A stretch of 6,594 nucleotides of DNA from positions 1 to 6,594 of the forward strand of contig JAITFM010000020.1 of the NCBI GenBank assembly GCA_031281335.1, written 5' to 3'. This document shows positions 1 to 6,194 of the stretch, piece by piece. This DNA is from Rickettsiales bacterium (GTDB lineage Bacteria > Pseudomonadota > Alphaproteobacteria > Rickettsiales > Anaplasmataceae). The position numbers and the translations under genes are program-made. The first letter of the stretch is position 1, and the number at the start of each line of letters is the position of its first letter. Under the pieces are notes generated by a model that saw nothing but the letters and a program-made list of their open reading frames with translations, was not told the DNA's origin and searched no databases.

Positions 1-960
1 AAAGATAGCGACTTAATAGTTGCACTTGGTAGCGGCACTGTTAATGATATTTGTAAGTATGCAAGCTACCTCGAGAAAAAAGATTACATATCGTTCCCAA
101 CAGCAGCTTCTATGAACGGCTATACCTCTGCAAACGCTTCAATATTAATAGATGGGCATAAAAAATCGTTCGCAGCACATCTTCCCAAGGCAGTGTACAT
201 CGACATCGATATAATCGCTGACGCACCACTGCGCCTTACATTAAGCGGATTTGCGGATTTTATCTGTCGTTCAACAGTAGAGGCCGATTGGCTATTATCT
301 CATCTGCTACTTGGCACAGAATATAACGAATTACCTTTCACACTTGTTCGCGATCTGGAGGAAATTTTGCTTAGAGAGCACCTAGCGCTTGCAAAAAGAA
401 GTAAAAAAGTGGCCTTATTACTTATGGAAGCCCTACTAATCTCAGGACTTGGAATGGTAATATCAAAAGGCAGCCATTCTGCAAGCCAAGGAGAGCATAT
501 GATAGCTCATGCAATGGAAATGGTAACAAAAGATTATTCTTCACTACATGGTGAAAAAATTGCTGTTACAACGCTCACCATGGCTAATTTGCAGGAAAAG
601 ATATTATCAATACAAAATCCTACCATTAAACCAACCACTTTAGATGTAAAGCGTGTGGCTGAGTGCTTCGGTAATACCGAATTTACAAAAATTCTAGAGC
701 AGAAAAAAATTCTGCAGCAAAAAATTGGAGGGATCATTCATAAAGAATGGAATAATATTTCCAGCTCAATTAAGCAAAATTTGTTACCTGCAAGACACCT
801 GCAGAAAATATTTGAAGATTTGTCGATTCCACACTTACCAGAGCACCTAAGCTGGAACAAAGAGCAATATTGCAAAGTGATCAACCTTGCATTTGCAACA
901 AGAAACAGATTCACCTTTCTTGACTTGGCTCACTGCATGGAAGAAAGTGAAGTTTTATAG
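1..960 (+). CDS. sn-glycerol-1-phosphate dehydrogenase-like protein, 5' truncated by the window edge
   Basis: The frame is open from base 1 and ends at TAG 958-960, so 319 codons are visible and the true start lies upstream; the internal ATG at 112 is not the start. The first codons encode LIVALGSGTVNDICKY, the glycine-rich NAD(P)-binding motif of the iron-alcohol-dehydrogenase/G1PDH superfamily, followed by FPTAASMNGYTS, typical of the EgsA/AraM branch. Candidate metal ligands follow in order: Asp in GFADFICRSTVEADW, His in SASQGEHMIAHA and His in SLHGEKIAVTTL. Family members reduce dihydroxyacetone phosphate to sn-glycerol-1-phosphate in the cytosol; this is the archaeal lipid-backbone enzyme, with bacterial AraM homologues. 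About 60-90 N-terminal residues are probably missing from view. The gene is convergent with dprA, with 9 bp between stop codons and no clear terminator. The family assignment is firm; the physiological substrate is not established here. Confidence 0.85.
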   Translation, partial: KDSDLIVALGSGTVNDICKYASYLEKKDYISFPTAASMNGYTSANASILIDGHKKSFAAHLPKAVYIDIDIIADAPLRLTLSGFADFICRSTVEADWLLSHLLLGTEYNELPFTLVRDLEEILLREHLALAKRSKKVALLLMEALLISGLGMVISKGSHSASQGEHMIAHAMEMVTKDYSSLHGEKIAVTTLTMANLQEKILSIQNPTIKPTTLDVKRVAECFGNTEFTKILEQKKILQQKIGGIIHKEWNNISSSIKQNLLPARHLQKIFEDLSIPHLPEHLSWNKEQYCKVINLAFATRNRFTFLDLAHCMEESEVL

Positions 961-969
961 CTAGAGCAA

Positions 970-2064
970 TCAGAAAATTATTGACACCTTATTCCCTGGT
1001 GATCGCTCTATTTTACTTTCCAGCTCCAGTTCTAAAAGAGCCATTAAAGCCAGATTTGTGGACAGTCCACTTGTTAAGATAAGCTCATCTATATCAATGG
1101 GTACAGAGTTGATATGATTCACTATAACGGACTTTGCTTGTTGCAATTTTTCCTGTTTTACATTTTCCTGGTTAACGTGCTCAACATCAAATAGGCTCTT
1201 TTGCCGAGGAGGTAAACTAAACCTAATACCCTCTATTATATCGTCAGCGGATTCGATAAGTTTAGCACCGTTCTTAATTAAATAATTGCTACCACTAGAG
1301 CGCAAATCCAAAGGGAAACCAGAAACTGCAAACACCTCTCTTCCTTGATCTAAGGCAAAATTTGCTGTTATTAAAGAACCGGAACTTTTCGATGCTTCAA
1401 TCACTGTTACACCGAGTGACAAGCCAGATATAATTCGATTCCTTTAAGGAAAATACTGAGGCTTTGGTTTAGTTGCAAATGGAAGCTCAGTAATTACTAA
1501 TCCACCATCTTCAGTGATTTTCTTGTATAGATCAGAATTTTCTCTTGGGTACACTACATCAATTCCACTCGCTGTAACAGCAATGGTAGGATGATTTTTG
1601 TATATCACACTGTTTGCTGCAGTATCGATTCCTCCTGCAAGCCCAGAAACGACAATGAACCCCGCTTCACTCAAATCAAGAGCCAGCTTACTGGCAAAAT
1701 TTCTCCCATTAACCGAAGAGTTACGACCACCGATTATTGCAATTATCTCACGGCTTAATAACGACACATCACCAAGTGCAGTTATTACAGAAGGATAACC
1801 CGGTATATTTCTTAAAATATCAGGGTAATCTGGATCACATGCAGGTATAATTTTGGCTCCAATTTCCCTTGCATTATTGATCTCTTTTCGTGCATCTTGA
1901 ATATTATATACCTCTTTATCGTTAGTGAGCCCATCGAGATATTTTAACGCTTCATCCAGTGAACCGCACGCTCTTAGCACACTAGAAAACTTTGTTGGTC
2001 CTAAAGTTCTAGCTAGGCTCAACCATATCTTTAATTCTTCATTATTCAATTTACTTATCTTCAT
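970..2064 (-). pseudogene. dprA: DprA (Smf) DNA-processing protein, interrupted by one in-frame stop codon
   Basis: DprA binds ssDNA and loads RecA during uptake and recombination of incoming DNA. From ATG 2064 the reading runs 206 codons and hits TAA at 1446-1444; the same frame then continues to TGA at 970-972, giving 364 positions in all, near the usual 360-375. No indel is involved. Visible parts are an N-terminal helical domain (about 1-50), a Rossmann-like domain with IIGGRNSS (110-117), VVSGLAGGID (138-147) and VVYPREN (170-176), then KPQYFP-stop-RNRIISGLSLG. The stop sits in the strongly conserved FPxRNRIISGLS motif, consistent with CAA (Gln) changing to TAA. After it come SSGSLITA, a GAKLI segment and a C-terminal winged-helix region. 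A TTG at 2082, directly after an in-frame TAA, is an alternative start; the ATG has GGAAG about 11 nt upstream. A TTG at 1422 could restart the C-terminal half, but neither half keeps the whole fold. Confidence 0.88.
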
Positions 2065-2152
2065 AAAGGGATTTTCTTCCAATTACTTAGAAGATACCCA
2101 ATATTTATTAGCATTTAAACTATAATAATAACCAAAAGACTTGAATTTCTTA

Positions 2153-2180
2153 TTGGTTCAGTGTACCCAAGATGTATAAA
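2153..2180 (+). promoter_or_regulatory. Candidate sigma70 promoter for fdxA
   Basis: TTGGTT (2153-2158) and TATAAA (2175-2180) are separated by 16 nt. Transcription would begin near 2187, only a few bases before the fdxA ATG at 2194, so the mRNA would be almost leaderless; this fits the absence of a Shine-Dalgarno sequence there. An alternative -10, TATAAT at 2121-2126, would give a roughly 60-nt leader but has a poor -35. Prediction from sequence only. Confidence 0.35.
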
Positions 2181-2188
2181 TATACATC
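2171..2188. promoter_or_regulatory. Perfect 8-bp inverted repeat (operator-like) just before fdxA
   Basis: GATGTATA (2171-2178), AA, TATACATC (2181-2188) form a perfect dyad ending five bases before the fdxA ATG and covering the candidate -10. Its size and position suit a dimeric repressor operator. In RNA it would be a weak, AT-rich hairpin with an impossibly short loop unless the inner pairs open, so a DNA site seems likelier. No regulator can be named from this window. Confidence 0.35.
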
Positions 2189-2193
2189 GCTTT

Positions 2194-2568
2194 ATGACTC
2201 ACTTTGTTACGGACAAATGCATAAAATGTAAATATACGGACTGCGTGGAAGTGTGTCCCGTTGACTGCTTCTATGAAGGTAAAAACATGCTTGTAATTAA
2301 TCCAGATGAATGTATTGATTGCGGAGTGTGTATACCAGAATGTCCAGTAGATGCAATTGTAACTGACGATTCTGTAAAGGACATTTTAGAACTAGATGAA
2401 GAGTTACTGAGCAGCGAACAAAAAACCTTCAAATCATTTTACAACATAAATGTGGAATACTCGCAAAAATGGCCAAATATTACGGCTAAAAAACAACCTC
2501 TAGATGAAGCAGAAGAGTATAAAGAAAAAAAAGACAAAGCAGCTTATTTTGGTGAAAATCTAGAATAA
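2194..2568 (+). CDS. fdxA: 7Fe ferredoxin FdxA ([3Fe-4S][4Fe-4S])
   Basis: Encodes a 124-residue cytosolic electron carrier. From ATG 2194 the protein begins [17 protein letters not shown], the canonical start of the family; the GTG at 2161 would add 11 unrelated residues across the palindrome and is rejected. Cysteines lie at 9, 12, 17, 21 and 25, then 40, 43, 46 and 50. This arrangement (C-x7-C-x3-C-P, then [12 protein letters not shown]) matches the Azotobacter FdI type, where one site holds a [3Fe-4S] cluster and the other a [4Fe-4S] cluster. The C-terminal half (about 60-124) is acidic and lysine-rich with SQKWPNIT, as in longer alphaproteobacterial FdxA proteins. The electron-transfer partner cannot be told from this region, since neighbours are unrelated. 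The gene is divergent from dprA, and its stop overlaps a possible small ORF start (TAATG). Confidence 0.95.
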   Translation: MTHFVTDKCIKCKYTDCVEVCPVDCFYEGKNMLVINPDECIDCGVCIPECPVDAIVTDDSVKDILELDEELLSSEQKTFKSFYNINVEYSQKWPNITAKKQPLDEAEEYKEKKDKAAYFGENLE

Positions 2569-2677
2569 TGCTACTGAAGGAAAAAGAAACCCTCACGGTT
2601 GTTGTTTTTGGTTGCTAGCAGCGGTTATGTTGTTTGTGTTTTTAATAGCTACAATGTCAACTAGCTTACTTGGTTAA
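2568..2677 (+). pseudogene. Possible small membrane-protein gene with a one-base frame break
   Basis: ATG 2568 overlaps the fdxA stop (TAATG), an arrangement typical of translational coupling. It reads MLLKEK, then in the zero frame leaves for ETLTVVVFGC and stops at 2616-2618. Moving to the -1 frame at the A5 run (2581-2585) gives RNPHGCCFWLLAAVM, then LFVFLIATMSTSLLG, ending at TAA 2675-2677. The joined product of 36 residues has a basic N-terminus and one clear hydrophobic span of about 20 residues, as expected of a single-pass inner-membrane peptide. A sixth A in the run would make it continuous. It may be a decayed gene, a slippage-expressed gene, or chance. I do not recognise a family. 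Confidence 0.3.
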
Positions 2678-2680
2678 TCC

Positions 2681-2711
2681 AAATAGCAATACAGCAATTT
2701 TACTGCTATTT
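2681..2711. repeat. Inverted repeat, 8-bp arms, upstream of the RDD gene
   Basis: AAATAGCA (2681-2688) and TGCTATTT (2704-2711) are perfect complements around a 15-nt loop. There is no U-tract after the stem, so it is not a classic rho-independent terminator. It could stabilise the end of the fdxA transcript or act in the leader of the RDD gene. Immediately after comes an 11-bp palindrome, TTAACTGTTAA (2710-2720). Confidence 0.35.
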
Positions 2712-2742
2712 AACTGTTAATAGGTACATTAGACGATTATGT

Positions 2743-2748
2743 GGAGGG
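2743..2748 (+). promoter_or_regulatory. Strong ribosome binding site of the RDD gene
   Basis: GGAGGG ends 5 nt before ATG 2754. This is the best Shine-Dalgarno match in the window and decides the start: the in-frame ATG at 2739 lies upstream of this site and would have no such signal. Confidence 0.75.
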
Positions 2749-2753
2749 TAAAA

Positions 2754-3797
2754 ATGGACATTAAAGTGAACCGTGCGGGAATTACTAAACGCATTGCAGC
2801 GTATGTAATTGACCAAATGATATTCCTAGTCTGTTATTCATTATTTTATTTATTAATTTTATTCATATTATCAGGAGAACCCATTGCCGATGTTTTTAAT
2901 TATGTCTTTCCTGATACTGACATTGATACGAACTTTGTATCAGAACGATATGAAATATTAGAAGACTTAGATATATTATTGAAAGATTTAGTATATATAG
3001 CATTAGAAGTATTAATGATAACAAGACTTGGTTGGACTCCAGGAAAGTTGCTACTTGGTATATGCATAAAAGATGCAAACACACTTAAAAACGCTGCTTT
3101 AATACAAGTAGTGATGAGAAGCACTCTCAAGGCGCTTTTGTGGGTACCCACCTACATTCCTGACTGTTTTTTTATTTTACTAACCTTGGTTTTAATATTT
3201 GCAGTATTTGATAAACGCAAACAGCTTTTCTACGACAAAATTGCAGAAACAGTAGTAATGGATTATAGGTCTGAAGAACGCCACCCAAGACTAAACTATG
3301 TATACGCGGGAGTAACTAGACGTGTCATAGCGCATATTATTGACAGTCTTATTATTATGGGAATTTCTTTGGTCTGTTTGATTTTTGTAGGAATAATTTT
3401 TCATATTGCTAGACCTAAACTATCAATTATACGTGTTTGCTTATCTTTTTTGCTATCGATAGTATTTGGAGTATTCATGACAAGAACATTTGGTGGTACT
3501 CCAGGACAATTGTTATGCGGCATTCATATAAAGAATGCAAATACACTTGAAAATATTACTCTAGTGCAAGCAATAATTAGGCATGTCTTGTTTGAAGTTA
3601 TTCACTTTCCTATATTCATCATGAGAAGGAAATTTTTTGACAAGTATATCTCTGAATGGTGGTTTGATCCTTTGTCAGGCTTAATCTTCATGACCATAAT
3701 ACTAATTTTTATATGTGCAATATTTGACCGACGCAAGCAATTTCTTCATGATAAAATTGCAAAAACAGTAGCAATAGATTATAAACCCCAAAGCTAA
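2754..3797 (+). CDS. RDD-family integral membrane protein with two tandem RDD domains
   Basis: A 347-residue multi-pass membrane protein built of two homologous halves, about residues 9-171 and 186-343. Each half begins with a GxTxRxxAxxxD segment (GITKRIAAYVID; GVTRRVIAHIID) carrying the Arg and Asp that name the RDD family, followed by a hydrophobic helix. Each then has a TPG(K/Q)LLxGIxIK(D/N)ANTL loop and ends with FD(K/R)RKQ, DKIA and a final (M/I)DY. Most RDD proteins carry one such domain, so this one has duplicated internally. Function is uncertain: RDD proteins have been linked to transport, including ion or proton exchange in some bacteria, but no substrate can be assigned here. The start follows GGAGGG at 2743-2748. 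It stands alone between fdxA and ddl, separated from ddl by a predicted promoter. Confidence 0.85.
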   Translation: MDIKVNRAGITKRIAAYVIDQMIFLVCYSLFYLLILFILSGEPIADVFNYVFPDTDIDTNFVSERYEILEDLDILLKDLVYIALEVLMITRLGWTPGKLLLGICIKDANTLKNAALIQVVMRSTLKALLWVPTYIPDCFFILLTLVLIFAVFDKRKQLFYDKIAETVVMDYRSEERHPRLNYVYAGVTRRVIAHIIDSLIIMGISLVCLIFVGIIFHIARPKLSIIRVCLSFLLSIVFGVFMTRTFGGTPGQLLCGIHIKNANTLENITLVQAIIRHVLFEVIHFPIFIMRRKFFDKYISEWWFDPLSGLIFMTIILIFICAIFDRRKQFLHDKIAKTVAIDYKPQS

Positions 3798-3809
3798 TTT
3801 TCCCTTCTG

Positions 3810-3838
3810 TTTACGAGGTTCACATATGTAGTTATAAT
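3810..3838 (+). promoter_or_regulatory. Predicted sigma70 promoter for ddl-ftsQ
   Basis: TTTACG (3810-3815; four of six bases match TTGACA), a 17-nt spacer, then a perfect TATAAT (3833-3838). Transcription would start near 3845, about 20 nt before the ddl ATG. Because ftsQ overlaps ddl, both would be transcribed from here. Sequence prediction only. Confidence 0.5.
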
Positions 3839-3863
3839 TAATAAAGTTTTTCTAAGAGTGCCC

Positions 3864-4880
3864 ATGGTTCCAACTATAGCAATTTTGAGTGGTGGATTCT
3901 CTCGTGAAAGGGAAATATCACTGATGAGCGGAAAAGCAGTAAAGAAGGCACTTGATAGCCTTTCATATAATACAATAGAAATAGATGTTGACAGCGACAT
4001 TGTTGAAAAGCTTAAAAAAATTAATCCTGATCTTGCTTTTATTGCTCTGCATGGACCTTATGGCGAAGATGGTTGTATTCAAGGTTTATTAGAAATTTTA
4101 GGTATAAAGTACACACACTCAGGAGTTATGGCTTCGGCTATTGCTATGGATAAAGCAATGTCCAAGCATATATTCCAGTCGCTCGGTATTGACATCCCAA
4201 AAGGTTACATAATTAGTCGAGAAGATGTACTAAAAAGCAACGTTAAAATTGAATACCCATACGTCTTAAAACCGATCAATGAAGGCTCAAGCATTGGAGT
4301 ACACATAATTTTCTCGCGTGAGGACTACTTAAAATTAAAAAACATGTTTGGTGTCATTCCAGCGCGTGACCAGGAAAAAGAAAAATGGATCCCAGTATCA
4401 AGCACTGGGATGACAAAAGACTATTCAGGAGACTTGATAATCATAGAAGAGTATATACCTGGTGTAGAGTTACATACCGCTGTATTGCTAGACGAGGCAA
4501 TTGGCACTATGGAAATACGACCAAAAAATAAATTCTATGATTATGAGGCAAAATATACAGATGGGCTTGCAGAGCATATATTTCCTGCTGAAATTCCTGA
4601 CGATATATATAAAATGACCTTTGAGCATGCATTGAAAGTTCATCGATTCTTAGGATGTAAAACTGTTTCTCGCTCGGATTTTCGTTATAACCCTAAGGAT
4701 AATACCTTAAAAATGCTTGAGATCAATACACATCCTGGCTTTACTGAGTTGTCGTTAGTGCCAGAAATTGCAAAATTGACAAAAGGAATTGATTTTAATG
4801 AATTAGTTAAAATTATCGTTGAAGATAGTTTGCAACACAAAAGTATTAGAGACCAAGTAAATGCTGAGCAATGTTACTAG
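3864..4880 (+). CDS. ddl: D-alanine--D-alanine ligase with an in-frame palindromic-element insertion
   Basis: Joins two D-alanines using ATP in the cytosol to supply the D-Ala-D-Ala end of lipid II. The protein is 338 residues, compared with 306 for E. coli DdlB. Starting at ATG 3864 puts key residues in the E. coli register: Glu15 in GGFSREREISL and His63 in ALHGPYGEDG. Further on are the ATP-grasp lysine in VLKPINEGSSIG (K136, Ser142-143), FYDYEAKY (224-231), Arg270 and Asp272 (SRSDFR), and Glu286 and Asn288 in MLEINTHPG. All catalytic groups seem intact. Residues about 164-184 are encoded by a 62-bp palindromic element inserted in the ATP-grasp region before IIIEEYIPG, accounting for most of the extra length. 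AAGAG at 3854-3858 serves the ATG; a GTG at 3858 is a less likely start two codons upstream. The end overlaps ftsQ by 20 bp, as expected in a dcw-cluster remnant. Confidence 0.95.
   Translation: MVPTIAILSGGFSREREISLMSGKAVKKALDSLSYNTIEIDVDSDIVEKLKKINPDLAFIALHGPYGEDGCIQGLLEILGIKYTHSGVMASAIAMDKAMSKHIFQSLGIDIPKGYIISREDVLKSNVKIEYPYVLKPINEGSSIGVHIIFSREDYLKLKNMFGVIPARDQEKEKWIPVSSTGMTKDYSGDLIIIEEYIPGVELHTAVLLDEAIGTMEIRPKNKFYDYEAKYTDGLAEHIFPAEIPDDIYKMTFEHALKVHRFLGCKTVSRSDFRYNPKDNTLKMLEINTHPGFTELSLVPEIAKLTKGIDFNELVKIIVEDSLQHKSIRDQVNAEQCY
4353..4414 (+). repeat. Palindromic coding element inserted in ddl (Wolbachia/Rickettsia palindromic-element type)
   Basis: The ends GTCATTCCAGCGC (4353-4365) and GCACTGGGATGAC (4402-4414) are inverted copies matching at 11 of 13 positions. 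Inside, ATCCCAGT (4389-4396) and ACTGGGAT (4404-4411) form a perfect 8-bp hairpin with a 7-nt loop. The element is read through in frame, encoding VIPARDQEKEKW and IPVSSTGMT, which does not resemble any Ddl and sits where other Ddl proteins have a shorter link. Palindromic elements that insert in frame into genes are established for Rickettsia and reported in Wolbachia; assignment of this copy to a named family needs a search. Confidence 0.75.
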
Positions 4881-5619
4881 AAGCCAAAGGAGTTTTTTAC
4901 GTAAGTGTGCTTTGGTTATTATAATATCACTCTTTCTTACGCTAGTACTCTATAGCTCGCTTGATAAAATCACAAGTCGATTTAATTATTACCTCACTTG
5001 GTGCAATGACTGCTTATCCAGTTTGTTACTCAGCAGTGGGTTTTCAATCGATGAAGTAGTTGTAACTGGCAATAAATTCACAAACGAAAAGGACATTCTA
5101 GGTCTGGTGGATAAAACGCAACCAATTATGTATATATCGCTTTCAAGACTTGCTAATAGTGTACAATCCGTAAGCAAATGGATAAAACATGTAAGAATTC
5201 ATAGAACTTTGCCCAACACCTTACATATTAACATAGATGAACATAAACCATTTGCTCTCTGGAAAGATGATAACAGGACTTCGGTAATTGATTCCGAAGG
5301 TAAAGTAATCACAGACGACTATCCGATAGATAATCTTGTTGTAATCACAGGACAAAACTTGTTATCGAACCTAAAATTTGTTAAAGACATATTAGGGAGC
5401 AAAACTCAATTGAGTGGCTACATTTCTTCTTGTGTTTATGTAGGAAATAGAAGATGGAACATCATACTTGATAACGTCTCCACAGTAAAACTGCCTGAAG
5501 ATAATCCTCATAGCGCATGGGATTATTTAAATCACTTGCAAAATACAACTGATTTTACTTTCAGTGATTGGAGCATAATTGATATGCGTATTACCGATAA
5601 AATCTTTGTGAAGAGGTGA
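4861..5619 (+). CDS. ftsQ: Cell division protein FtsQ (POTRA-domain divisome protein)
   Basis: A 252-residue bitopic inner-membrane protein that connects early and late divisome proteins, normally through FtsB/FtsL. Residues 1-15 are a short basic cytoplasmic tail (RSQRSFLRK), 16-34 a single transmembrane helix (ALVIIISLFLTLVLYSS), and 61-130 a POTRA domain with the usual shape: FSIDEVVVTGNKFTNEKDI, then WIKHVRIHRTLPNTLHI and INIDEHKPFALW. The rest is the beta domain, beginning DNRTSVIDSEGKVI. Length is slightly below E. coli FtsQ (276). The start lies inside the last 20 bp of ddl, so translation is probably coupled; the ddl-ftsQ order is that of the dcw cluster. No ftsA or ftsZ follows, the next stretch being non-coding, so the cluster is broken up here. 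No clear terminator is seen after TGA 5617-5619. Confidence 0.92.
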   Translation: MLSNVTRSQRSFLRKCALVIIISLFLTLVLYSSLDKITSRFNYYLTWCNDCLSSLLLSSGFSIDEVVVTGNKFTNEKDILGLVDKTQPIMYISLSRLANSVQSVSKWIKHVRIHRTLPNTLHINIDEHKPFALWKDDNRTSVIDSEGKVITDDYPIDNLVVITGQNLLSNLKFVKDILGSKTQLSGYISSCVYVGNRRWNIILDNVSTVKLPEDNPHSAWDYLNHLQNTTDFTFSDWSIIDMRITDKIFVKR

Positions 5620-5679
5620 TCTGCTGTCATCCAAGTAGGTAACAGTGGAAAAGCTACCCAATAGAAACAAAAAAACTAC

Positions 5680-5708
5680 TTGACAAATCTCACTAAACCC
5701 ATTATCAT
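5680..5708 (+). promoter_or_regulatory. Near-consensus sigma70 promoter with no intact gene downstream
   Basis: A perfect TTGACA (5680-5685), an ideal 17-nt spacer and TATCAT (5703-5708, five of six bases). Transcription would start around 5713-5716. No intact plus-strand gene follows before the window end, so it would drive a noncoding RNA, a relic, or antisense RNA across yraN. Confidence 0.5.
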
Positions 5709-5928
5709 AGTACTGAAGCTATTTATTTATCTTCGCAATCTGTGCAGGTTAATGACAAAAAACTTAGGGTATTTGGCGTCTCATGTTTAAATTTTTGCAC
5801 TATGTGCACCTCACGTCTTTTTAAAACTTCTAGTTTTTACCTATACAAGCTGAAACGCGCTTATAAGTCGTTTAAGACAGTATAGAACATCAAATAGACA
5901 AGGGAGAATTTGAATACTAGCTGCCTCA

Positions 5929-5969
5929 GAGTTTTTTTGTCTTTTTTTTCTGCTTAGTAAATTTCTTAA
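5929..5969 (+). repeat. Diverged direct repeat, copy 1 (141-bp spacing)
   Basis: A T-rich segment ending in TTAGTAAATTTCTTAA (5954-5969), which recurs identically at 6095-6110. The preceding T-runs are also similar. Read in the same frame, the copies give EFFCLFFLLSKFL and DFFCFFSFSKFL. Confidence 0.55.
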
Positions 5970-6072
5970 TGTTTGCAGTTTAGGCTATTTGCATTTAAAA
6001 GTAGCTGAATCGTAGCGTTGAGGATAAAAACGCCGATATTTGAGGTACATATAAATAATTAGCCACCGACGG

Positions 6073-6110
6073 GACTTCTTTTGCTTTTTTTCGTTTAGTA
6101 AATTTCTTAA
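6073..6110 (+). repeat. Diverged direct repeat, copy 2 (141-bp spacing)
   Basis: Contains the 16-bp identical core TTAGTAAATTTCTTAA at 6095-6110, exactly 141 bp after copy 1. Flanks are only loosely alike (TAGCTGCC at 5918-5925 against TAGCCACC at 6060-6067), so this looks like an old tandem duplication with later divergence. Confidence 0.55.
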
Positions 6111-6194
6111 GCATAAAGATTATGCCAACTTTCGTTATCAAACAAGATACACAATAAATTCGCTACACCTTTAATCGTGAGGAAAATTTTTAAT

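Larger units (their letters stand above)
5620..6194. other. 575-bp region without an intact gene; repeat-bearing, possible decayed ORF
   Basis: No convincing intact gene lies here. In one plus-strand frame from ATG 5752 the reading is MTKNLGYLASHV, then stops at 5788, 5851, 5911 and 6013, with long open stretches between (for example LLVFTYTS and ASEFFCLFF). The same frame reopens at 6055-6174. This could be the remains of a coding sequence or a noncoding repeat with few stops. The region also holds a near-consensus promoter (5680-5708), a small hairpin TGCAC-TAT-GTGCA (5796-5808), GCGTT...AACGC (6016-6032), and two T-rich direct repeats. From memory, such sequence resembles dispersed intergenic repeats of Wolbachia; that is not verified. 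Confidence 0.5.

Noticed and set aside
534..737. Minus-strand open frame opposite the G1PDH-like gene
   Set aside because: It lies fully within a well-supported gene on the other strand and shows no domain or coding signal of its own; the same holds for frames at 1598-1798, 1925-2125, 2896-3151, 3794-4000 and 4989-5177.
2161..2193. GTG start giving an 11-residue N-terminal extension of FdxA
   Set aside because: The extension crosses the palindrome and candidate promoter and matches nothing in the family, whereas MTHFVTDKC is the standard N-terminus.
2739..2753. Upstream ATG for the RDD protein
   Set aside because: The GGAGGG site lies between this ATG and the one at 2754 and is ideally spaced for the latter.
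5620..5665. Possible second copy of the ddl palindromic element (TGTCATCC near 5626)
   Set aside because: Only about seven bases match the element end, and no complementary arm is found.
5913..5950. Rho-independent terminator before the T-runs at 5932-5949
   Set aside because: No stable local GC-rich hairpin directly precedes the T-run; only a bulged long-range pairing is possible, reported as a hypothesis instead.
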